DNA from: an uncultured bacterium
GTDB taxonomy: Bacteria; Edwardsbacteria; AC1; EtOH8
NCBI GenBank assembly: GCA_937958665.1
Contig: CALGNM010000051.1
Location: 1-5,783, forward strand
DNA: 5,783 nucleotides
Direction of reading: 5' to 3'
Shown: positions 1 to 5,783 of the stretch, piece by piece
Layout of the letters: every line of letters begins with the position of its first letter
Numbering within the stretch: position 1 is the first letter of the stretch
The notes under the pieces: generated by a model
What the model was told of the DNA's origin: nothing
What the model saw: only the letters and a program-made list of their open reading frames with translations
The model's database searches: none
Translations under genes and position numbers: made by a program

Positions 1-45
1 CCACCGAGATCTACACTCTTTCCCTACACGACGCTCTTCCGATCT
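1..45 (+). other. Illumina P5-side adapter (artefact)
   Basis: These bases match the inner part of the TruSeq universal (P5-side) adapter, ending in the familiar ACGCTCTTCCGATCT at 31-45. No i5 index sits between the P5 part and the read-1 primer part, which fits a single-index library. The stretch is what read-through of a short insert into the opposite adapter would leave on a contig end. It is not genomic. It happens to be open in the frame of the following permease and would translate to a stretch containing FPYTTLFRS, a false N-terminus. Confidence 0.98.
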
Positions 46-933
46 GTCCTGGCCTTCCGTCTGGCTCCGATGCTCTACGCCCTTTGGATGAGCCTGTTCG
101 ACTGGGGGTTGGCCGGGGCCCGGAAGTTCCTGGGCTTGGGCAACTATTTGTACCTGTTAAGCGACAGCCGCTTCGGGCACAGCCTGCTGAACACTATCTA
201 CTTTGTGCTGGGGGTGGTGCCGGCCAGCCTGTTCATCGCCCTGTTCATTGCCATACTGCTCAACCAGAAGATCCGATCCACCGTCCTTTTCCGCACCGCC
301 CTGTTTTTGCCGGTGATCACCTCCACGGTGGCCATCTCCCTGGTCTGGAAATGGATATTCAACCCCCGGCTGGGGCTGGCCAACCAGGCTTTGGCGGCCC
401 TCGGCCTTAGGCCGTCCCTGTGGCTGGAGGAGCCGGCCGGCATCCTCAACCTGCTGCTGGGGCCTCTGGGGCTGTCCCTCCCCGGCGCCTGGGCCGGGCC
501 GAGCCTGGCCATGTGCGCCATCATCATCATGAGCGTCTGGCACAATCTGGGCTATAACGTCATCATCTTCCTGGCCGGGCTGCAGTCCATTCCCGAGCAC
601 TATTACGAGGCGGCCGCGTTGGATGGGGCGGGGAAATGGGCATCTTTCCGTAATGTAACCTGGCCTATGCTTTCGCCCACCACCTTCTACGTGCTTTTGA
701 TGAGCACCATCACCTCCTTCCAGGTCTTCATCCAGATCTACGCCATGCAGGGGCCGGTGGGGGGCAACCCCATGGGCACCACCCGGACCCTGGTCTATTA
801 TCTTTACGAGAAGGGCTTTGCCGACTGGCAGATGGGCTACGCCAATGCGGTGGCCTTTGTACTGTTTCTGATCATCCTGGCCCTGACCCTGGTCCAGCGC
901 CGGGTGCTGGAATCCCGGGTGCACTATCAGTAG
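46..933 (+). CDS. ABC importer permease, MalF/UgpA type (5' partial)
   Basis: Inner-membrane permease of a binding-protein-dependent importer (CUT1-like, sugar or sugar-derivative class), paired with the next gene. The 295 visible codons begin inside the first membrane helix: the PMLYALWMSLFDW segment matches the conserved end of TM1 and start of the periplasmic loop in this family, so the ATG at 70 is internal and the true start is lost beyond the adapter junction. Counting from codon 46, further helices lie near residues 45-73, 85-105, 155-179, 212-234 and 263-284. The cytoplasmic EAA loop that contacts the ATPase is clear: EAAALDGAG from residue 188 (nt 607), ending in WPMLSP. LAGLQSIP just before it and GYANAVAF near the C-terminus are also typical. 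The loop between TM3 and TM4 is about 20 residues longer than usual. The substrate cannot be read from the sequence. Confidence 0.93.
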   Translation, partial: VLAFRLAPMLYALWMSLFDWGLAGARKFLGLGNYLYLLSDSRFGHSLLNTIYFVLGVVPASLFIALFIAILLNQKIRSTVLFRTALFLPVITSTVAISLVWKWIFNPRLGLANQALAALGLRPSLWLEEPAGILNLLLGPLGLSLPGAWAGPSLAMCAIIIMSVWHNLGYNVIIFLAGLQSIPEHYYEAAALDGAGKWASFRNVTWPMLSPTTFYVLLMSTITSFQVFIQIYAMQGPVGGNPMGTTRTLVYYLYEKGFADWQMGYANAVAFVLFLIILALTLVQRRVLESRVHYQ

Positions 934-948
934 GCATTATCAATAATC

Positions 949-954
949 AGGGGA
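949..954 (+). promoter_or_regulatory. Ribosome binding site for second permease
   Basis: AGGGGA lies 9 nt before the GTG at 964, in the 30-bp gap after the first permease stop. It supports the GTG start, because no ATG gives both a suitable ribosome binding site and the family's usual short cytoplasmic N-terminus. The gap contains no hairpin or promoter-like element that I can see. Confidence 0.75.
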
Positions 955-963
955 AATCGCAAA

Positions 964-1785
964 GTGAAGCCTGGCGGAACCAAGATAATAGTCTACCTGC
1001 TGCTGACAGCCATCTCGCTGGCCATGGTCTTCCCCTTCGGATGGATGATCCTGACCTCGCTGAAGACCCAGCCGGAGTCTTTGCTGATACCGCCCCGGTT
1101 GCTGCCCCAGAAGCCCCAGTTCGTCAACTACCTGGAGGTGTGGCGCCAGATCCCGCTGCTACGGTACTTTCTCAACACCATCATCATGACGGTGCTGACC
1201 CTGGCCGGGGTGATTATAACCTCGACCCTGGCGGCCTTCTCCTTCTCCTTCAAGAATTTCAAGGGGCGGGACCTGACCTTCATGGTCCTGCTGGGCATGA
1301 TGATGATCCCCCAGCCGGTGTACCTGGTGCCGGCCTACGTGATCCTGGCCAAGCTCAGATGGCTGGACACCTTTTACGCCCTGATCGTGCCCTGGACGGT
1401 CAACATCTTCTCCATCTTCCTGGTACGCCAGCATTTCAAGACCGTGCCCTGGAGCCTGTATGAGGCCTCCAAGATGGACGGGGCCGGCGACCTGAGGTTC
1501 ATCTGGCACATTTTGCTGCCGATCTCCCGACCGGTGCTGGTGACCGTCAGCCTGTTCTCCATCATCGGCAGTTGGAACAGCTTTTTATGGCCGCTGATAG
1601 TCACCAATAGCGAGCATATGCGGCCACTCCAGGTGGGGCTGGCCTATTTCTCCCAGGAGCAGGGCTCGATGTGGCCCCTGCTGATGGCGGCCTCCACCAT
1701 GATCATCCTGCCTTTGATCATTTTCTACCTGTTCGCCCAGAAGCAGATCAACCGGAGCTTCGTCTCCAGCGGGCTGAAGGAATGA
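964..1785 (+). CDS. ABC importer permease, MalG/UgpE type
   Basis: Second inner-membrane permease of the importer, 273 aa, which is the normal full length for this family. It starts with GTG, giving a short basic N-terminus (MKPGGTK) before TM1 at about residues 7-31. Other helices lie near 69-96, 103-129, 137-155, 190-211 and 238-258. The EAA loop is [14 protein letters not shown] with E at residue 167 and the closing LLP at 184-186. The third EAA residue is Ser, a common variation. Family hallmarks include [19 protein letters not shown] and a C-terminal SSGLKE resembling the usual GavKg ending. It pairs with the upstream permease and overlaps the solute-binding protein by 4 bp, so the three genes are almost certainly one transcript. 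Ligand identity is not deducible. Confidence 0.95.
   Translation: MKPGGTKIIVYLLLTAISLAMVFPFGWMILTSLKTQPESLLIPPRLLPQKPQFVNYLEVWRQIPLLRYFLNTIIMTVLTLAGVIITSTLAAFSFSFKNFKGRDLTFMVLLGMMMIPQPVYLVPAYVILAKLRWLDTFYALIVPWTVNIFSIFLVRQHFKTVPWSLYEASKMDGAGDLRFIWHILLPISRPVLVTVSLFSIIGSWNSFLWPLIVTNSEHMRPLQVGLAYFSQEQGSMWPLLMAASTMIILPLIIFYLFAQKQINRSFVSSGLKE
1776..1785 (+). promoter_or_regulatory. ATGA stop-start overlap and SD-like GAAGGA
   Basis: The permease stop TGA (1783-1785) overlaps the ATG (1782-1784) of the binding protein, a typical arrangement for translational coupling. GAAGGA at 1776-1781 directly abuts the ATG, closer than an ideal Shine-Dalgarno, so initiation probably relies on ribosomes finishing the permease. 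The alternative in-frame ATG at 1809 has only a weak TGGA 6 nt upstream. Confidence 0.65.
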
Positions 1786-3197
1786 TCAGGCGGCTGCCTG
1801 GAAACGCAATGCCCCTGATATGGGCGGTGGTTGCCGGGCTGCTGCCGGCCCTGGTCGGCTGCGGCTCAAAACCCCCGGAGCAGGTGGTATTCTGGCATGT
1901 GATGGGGGGGCCGCTGGGCAAGACCCTGGACTCGATGGTGGCCGATTTCCGACATGAATTGCCGGGCCCGGCGGTCAAGGCGGTCAGCATGGGCAGCTAT
2001 ACCGCTCTCTCCCAGAAGCTGATGGCCTCGGTGGCGGCCGGCAACCAGCCAGGGCTGGCCCAGTCCTACGAGGCCTGGACCAGCCAGCTGCTGGAGAAGG
2101 ATGCGGTCAAACCCTTCAGTGATTATTTTTCGCCGGCCGACAGCGCCTGGCTGGACGACCTGTTCCCGGTGATGCGCCAGGAGTGCTCGCGGCAGGGGAA
2201 ACTGGTCAGCCTGCCGTTCAACAAGAGCGTTCCGGTCTATTACTACAACAAGGACCTGTTTCGGAAAGCCGGGCTCGACCCCGATAAATTCCCGGCCACC
2301 TGGGATGATTTTGTTGCCGCCGCCAAAGAACTGACGGTCGACCGCAACGGGGACGGAGTCCCCGAGCAATGGGGCACCGCTTTTACCGTGGGTGCCGCCT
2401 GGATGTTCCAATGCCTGATATTGCAGAACGGGGGCGATATCTTCTCCCCGGACGGCCGGCGGGTGGTGTTCGACAGACCGGAGGGGGTAGAGGCCCTGCA
2501 GTACCTGGTGGATCTGCTCTACAAGCACCGGGTCGCCTTCCTGACCACCGGCTACGAGCATCAGAACGATTTCCTGTCCGGCCGGGTGGCCATGATCCAG
2601 AGTTCATCGGCCTCGTTGTCCTACATGGCCCAGCAGAAGATCCCCTTCGAACTGGGCATCGCTCCGCTGCCCGGCCGGAAGAGGAGGGCGGTGGTGATTT
2701 CGGGGACCAACGTCATCATGTTCCGCCAGCCCGATCAATCATTGATGAAAAGAGGCTGGGAGTTCGTTCGGTGGATGATGGACCCGGCCAGCAGCGCCCG
2801 CTGGTCGGCCGAGACCAGCTATCTGCCGGTGCGGCGCTCCGCCCTGGACGAGAAGGCCCTGCGGGACAAGTTCGCCCGATACCCGGGGCTGGAGGCGGCC
2901 TATCGCCAGCTGGATTATGCCTATCCCGAGCCCAACGAGGTGGTCTGGAACATCGGGCGGTCCATCTTGGACGAGGATGGGCTCCAGCCGGCCCTGAAGG
3001 GTTTCAAGTCTCCGGCCCAGTCCCTGCGCCAGGCGGCTGACAAAATCAACCGCCAGCAGGGGGAGGTCGGGGGAAACCCCTGGACTTCCCTGGCGGTGGG
3101 GCTGGCTGCCCTGCTTTTGGCCGCGGCCCTGTTGGTCGCCCGGCGGCACCGGTCCCGAAAATCATCGGAGGCAAATACTTTACAGGAAGGATCATAA
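1782..3197 (+). CDS. Extracellular solute-binding lipoprotein, family 1, with C-terminal TM helix
   Basis: Ligand-binding component of the importer, 471 aa from the ATG at 1782. The start is chosen because it overlaps the previous stop and supplies an Arg-Arg n-region before the hydrophobic stretch. ATG 1809 would drop those charges, and an ATG at 1671 would overlap the permease by 115 bp. The signal peptide ends in a lipobox LVGC with the lipidated Cys at residue 27. The body fits SBP_bac_1: VVFWHVMGG at the mature N-terminus, [15 protein letters not shown] from residue 153 followed by [14 protein letters not shown], a [12 protein letters not shown] segment from 187, and GRVAMIQSS later on. 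Unusually, residues 434-453 form a clean hydrophobic helix followed by RRHRSRK, so the C-terminus appears anchored in the inner membrane with a cytoplasmic tail. This is not usual for bacterial binding proteins. The following gene starts 1 nt after the stop. Confidence 0.93.
   Translation: MIRRLPGNAMPLIWAVVAGLLPALVGCGSKPPEQVVFWHVMGGPLGKTLDSMVADFRHELPGPAVKAVSMGSYTALSQKLMASVAAGNQPGLAQSYEAWTSQLLEKDAVKPFSDYFSPADSAWLDDLFPVMRQECSRQGKLVSLPFNKSVPVYYYNKDLFRKAGLDPDKFPATWDDFVAAAKELTVDRNGDGVPEQWGTAFTVGAAWMFQCLILQNGGDIFSPDGRRVVFDRPEGVEALQYLVDLLYKHRVAFLTTGYEHQNDFLSGRVAMIQSSSASLSYMAQQKIPFELGIAPLPGRKRRAVVISGTNVIMFRQPDQSLMKRGWEFVRWMMDPASSARWSAETSYLPVRRSALDEKALRDKFARYPGLEAAYRQLDYAYPEPNEVVWNIGRSILDEDGLQPALKGFKSPAQSLRQAADKINRQQGEVGGNPWTSLAVGLAALLLAAALLVARRHRSRKSSEANTLQEGS
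3184..3190 (+). promoter_or_regulatory. Ribosome binding site for secreted protein
   Basis: AGGAAGG ends 8 nt before the ATG at 3199 and lies within the last codons of the binding-protein gene. It is the best Shine-Dalgarno in the window and fixes the start of the long 3'-truncated gene, in which a signal peptide begins immediately. Confidence 0.85.
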
Positions 3198-3198
3198 A

Positions 3199-5739
3199 AT
3201 GGCCTTAGCCAAGATTTGGCGGTGCGGCCTGACGGCTGCCCTGCTGTCGTGCCTGGCTTCCGGCGCCGGAGCCACCCTGCTGATGGAGGAGAATTTCGAT
3301 TATCCGGTCGGGCAGCTGACCGACAACGGGGGAGGGGCCAACGTCAGCGGAGGGGACTGGGTCGACTTCTCCGGGACCGGTAACTTCATCCAGGTGACCA
3401 GCCCCGGCCTGGGGTATGTCGGATATCCATCTTCCAACATAGGCAACAAAATCGCCATTGTCTATGCTACCAGCTCGTCCGAGGATGCCTACCGCCAGTT
3501 CCCAGCCCAAGCATCCGGCAGCACCACCTATGTCAGCTTTCTATTGAACCTGGCCAACACCAACGGCCTGGCGGCCAACACCAGCACCACCGGCGATTAT
3601 TTCTTCTCACTGCTTCCCAGCACTTCCATCACCTCCTACGTGGGGCGGGTGACCATCCGGCTGGGATCGGCGGCCGGCACTTACCAATTGGGCTTAAGGG
3701 CCACTGCCAGCAACAGCGAGGCCGGCTGGCTCCCAGTAGATCTGCTGCCCGGCACCACCTATCTGGTGGTGCTGGCTTATCAGCTCAACCCCGACCAGGG
3801 ATGGCTGTGGCTGAATCCGGCCATGTCCGGCACCCCGCCGGCCGCCGATCTCTCACAGGTTGCCGCAGCATCCGTCTCCGATATCGCCCGGGTGGCCATC
3901 CGCCAGGGCTATACTGCCGGACCGCCGGCCATCGCCACCCCCAACGCCGACATCGATGGAATCAGGGTGGGCACCACCTGGAGCGACATCAGCGGGCTGA
4001 ATCCCAAAGGCCCCAACGTGGTCAGCGTCAGTCCGGCGGGCGGCTCGTCCGGGGTGGCGGCCCGGCCGGCCATCTCGGTAACATTCGACCGACTGGTCAG
4101 CGCCGCCACCATGGACAGCTCCAGCTTTGTGGTCACTGGCCGGAGGCAGGCTGCGTATCCGCCTGATTCCATCAGGCCCCTGGTCGACAGCGATAATTTC
4201 ACCTTCTACCTGCGCGATAGCCTGCTGTTGTATGATACCGTCAAGGTCACCCTGACCACTGCCATCGCCGACACCCACGGTGATTACCTGGCCTACCAGT
4301 ACAGCTGGCAGTTCTACACCCGAATGCCCGACACGATAGCCCCCACAATGACCGCATCCTCTCCGGCCGATGGCCAAACCAGCATCCCGACCTCAGCCTC
4401 GGTGGTCATCGACTTCAGCGAAGCCCTACACCCCTCAACGGTCGACACCTCCTCGGTAAAACTGACCGGCCGCCGCATCCCGGCCTACCCGATCAGGGCC
4501 CCGCTGTTGTCCAACGGCAACACGCGGATCACCATCCAGCCCCGGGACAGCTTCCTGCTGCGGGACACGGTGACGGTCAGCCTGAAATCCCTGTTGACGG
4601 ACTCCTCCGGCAATTCTTTAAGGGACACCTCGTTCGCCTTCAGCACCCGCAGCAACCCGGAATTGACCGTCTTCGACCTGCAGTACACCACCGATCCCTC
4701 GGGCGATTCGCCCTACAACGGGCAGAGCGTCACGGTCAGCGGGGTGGTCACCGGGGTGGTTCGGGTGGGAAACAGCAAGGGAATGTATTTCATCCAGGAC
4801 GGCAGCGGGCCCTGGAACGGAATCTACTGCTATGACCGGGACCGTTTCCCGGACGAGGGAGACTCGGTTCGGGTGAGCGGCACGGTGATCGAATACTTCG
4901 GCCTGACCGAGATCTCCCCGGTCAGCGGGTTCCAATTGCTCAAGAAGGGGGTCCGGGTGCCGGCCCCGGTGGTGCTGCCTACCGACAGCTTCTCCGCCAA
5001 CAACCCCAATGCCGAGGCCTACGAGGGGGTGCTGGTGGCCACCAACCGGGTCAATGTCACCGGGCTGCCCAACTCCTATTTCGAGTGGACGGTGAACGAC
5101 GGCAGCGGACCCTGCATACTTGACGACTTCCTGGATTCGTTGTCACATCTTAACTATACCCCGGTGGTGGGGGACAGCCTAGTGCGGGTGCAGGGCATCT
5201 TCCATTCATCTTTCGGTTGGAAGATCGAGCCCCGCTTCGCCAAGGATGTCATTCAGTTCAAGCCGGTCAAGTTTCTATCTTCGCTGCCGGCCCAGGGCAA
5301 TCTGAACGTCCCCACCGGGGTGGGAATAGCCCTAAATTTCGACAAACCGCTGGATGCAGGCACATTGGGGCCGGCCAGTTTCAGCATCAGCGGCAGCGCC
5401 TCGGGAGGTCGGACTTTCTCGGTGGGTTATGACAGCCTGGCCTACCGGGTGACCTTGCGGCCCTCGGCGGCCCTGGCCCCCGGCGAGACCGTCAGAGTCT
5501 GGGCCTCCCATGCCATCCGGGACACTTTCGGCTGGTATCTGGACGGCAACGGCAACGGGGTGGCCTCCAATGACAGCAGCGACGACGTCAGTTTCGGCTT
5601 TGTGACCCTGCTCAACCCCACCCGGATCGCCGAGGTTCAAAAAACCGGCCCCGACGGCTTTGCCTCCCAACTGGAAGGCCAGACGGTGACGGTGGAGGGG
5701 ATAGTCAGCGGGCCGGACCAGTACTTCACCAGCTCCACC
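3199..5739 (+). CDS. Large secreted modular protein: LamG-like, Big_5 and OB-fold-like domains (3' partial)
   Basis: Uninterrupted frame of 847 codons running into the 3' adapter, so the C-terminus is missing. The N-terminus is a signal peptide (K5, R8, hydrophobic core, AGA cleavage motif at 23-25). An LLSC at 15-18 could alternatively be a poor lipobox. About 26-264 resembles the LamG/concanavalin-like N-terminal domain of secreted bacterial proteins (ENFDYPVGQL, then VGRVTIRLG, LPGTTYLVVLAYQ, IDGIRVGTTWSDI). Two SbsA-type Ig-like (Big_5) repeats follow at about 269-375 and 378-484. Two OB-fold-like modules at about 488-581 and 596-687 resemble those in ExeM-type extracellular nucleases (GQSVTVSGVVTGV, YFIQDGSGP, GDSVRVSGTVIEYFGLTEI). 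A third Big_5 lies at about 690-803, and a third OB-like module opens at 806 (RIAEVQ, LEGQTVTVEGIVSG). No catalytic domain is visible. The gene is co-translated with the importer binding protein. Its role is unknown; adhesion or polymer processing at the cell surface is inference. Confidence 0.9.
4003..4650 (+). repeat. Tandem pair of Big_5 domain repeats within the secreted protein
   Basis: Two adjacent coding repeats of about 105 codons (4003-4323 and 4330-4650). Both carry a P..G.tsgv/iP opening, VTFD or IDFS, then TGRR followed by AYP, then RDS(L/F)LL.DTV.V.L, a D..G(D/N) turn, and a closing WQFYTR or FAFSTR. The similarity is clear at protein level but the DNA has diverged, so this is an old domain duplication and not a recent DNA repeat. 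A third, more distant copy is at about 5266-5607 and lacks the TGRR and RDS motifs. Confidence 0.75.
4660..5259 (+). repeat. Two successive OB-fold-like modules within the secreted protein
   Basis: Two beta-rich modules (about 4660-4941 and 4984-5259) share a central (F/T)(I/V).DGSGP motif, a GDS.VRV.G strand 20 to 40 residues later, and a following FG turn. The DNA encoding DGSGP is nearly identical in both, GACGGCAGCGG(G/A)CCCTG, at 4798-4814 and 5098-5114, exactly 300 nt apart. The first module is the more typical. The second has lost the GQ.VTV.G opening. A third module begins at about 5614 and is cut off by the contig end. Confidence 0.6.
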
Positions 5740-5783
5740 AGATCGGAAGAGCACACGTCTGAACTCCAGTCACCGAATACGAT
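5740..5783 (+). other. Illumina P7-side adapter with i7 index (artefact)
   Basis: AGATCGGAAGAGCACACG begins at 5740 and continues through the TruSeq index-adapter sequence to CAC at 5773. The next eight bases, CGAATACG (5774-5781), are in the index position, and the final AT (5782-5783) fits the start of the constant part after the index. It is not genomic. In the frame of the secreted protein it would add RSEEHTSELQSPNT, which must not be taken as real protein. Base 5740 could belong to insert or adapter. Confidence 0.98.

Noticed and set aside
157-924. Long minus-strand frame opposite the first permease
   Set aside because: It is composed of Gly, Gln, His, Asp and Arg-rich low-complexity protein, typical of the antisense shadow of a GC-rich membrane-protein gene.
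70-933. ATG at 70 as the start of the first permease
   Set aside because: The family-typical sequence continues upstream to 46 and TM1 would be cut in half. Position 70 is an internal Met in a 5'-truncated gene.
934-963. Possible terminator or promoter between the two permeases
   Set aside because: The 30-bp AT-richer gap has no stable hairpin or T-tract and is filled mainly by the ribosome binding site region.
1671-1781. Upstream extension of the binding protein from ATG 1671
   Set aside because: It would overlap the second permease by 115 bp and bury the lipoprotein signal peptide behind 37 unrelated residues.
1866-2561. Minus-strand frame opposite the binding protein
   Set aside because: It has no recognisable domain or ribosome binding site and is a shadow of a well-supported gene.
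3241-3252. LLSC at residues 15-18 of the secreted protein as a lipobox
   Set aside because: Leu at the -2 position is atypical and a good AGA signal-peptidase I site follows at 23-25. It is mentioned as an alternative but not called.
3853-4377. Minus-strand and alternative-frame ORFs within the secreted gene (3205-3510, 3801-4166, 3853-4377, 4618-4935)
   Set aside because: The 3199-5739 frame is continuous across all of them, with coherent domains and strong initiation signals.
5332-5754. Minus-strand ORF starting at 5754
   Set aside because: Its start codon and first residues lie in adapter sequence and the rest is antisense to the secreted gene.

Overview
The window is a 5.8-kb Illumina-assembled contig with untrimmed library adapter at both ends (1-45 and 5740-5783). 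The genomic part is 46-5739. It is GC-rich (around 60% by eye) and tightly packed, with every gene on the + strand. It looks bacterial and probably Gram-negative: clear purine-rich ribosome binding sites, a lipoprotein signal, and a large modular secreted protein of the kind common in FCB-group bacteria and related uncultured lineages. The strong Shine-Dalgarno use argues mildly against typical Bacteroidota. I cannot assign a phylum from this sequence.

Layout: (1) 46-933, the 5'-truncated first permease of a MalF/UgpA-type ABC importer; (2) 964-1785, the second permease, MalG/UgpE-type, starting with GTG after a 30-bp gap; (3) 1782-3197, a family-1 extracellular solute-binding lipoprotein that overlaps the second permease by 4 bp (ATGA) and has an unexpected C-terminal membrane helix; (4) 3199-5739, the 3'-truncated gene for a very large secreted protein starting 1 nt after the binding-protein stop. 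This last gene stays open to the contig end, so a stop-to-stop ORF search misses it. It encodes a signal peptide, a LamG-like N-terminal domain, two tandem SbsA-type Ig-like (Big_5) domains, two OB-fold-like modules, a third Big_5 domain and the start of a third OB-fold-like module.

The spacing and overlaps indicate one operon. The two permeases form the membrane channel and the lipoprotein delivers ligand, most likely a sugar or sugar-like solute of the CUT1 type. No ATPase is present in the window. The secreted modular protein is co-translated with the binding protein and is the most interesting item. It may act on or bind the polymer whose products the importer takes up, but its catalytic part, if any, lies beyond the contig end. 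No promoter, terminator, RNA gene, mobile element or CRISPR array is visible.
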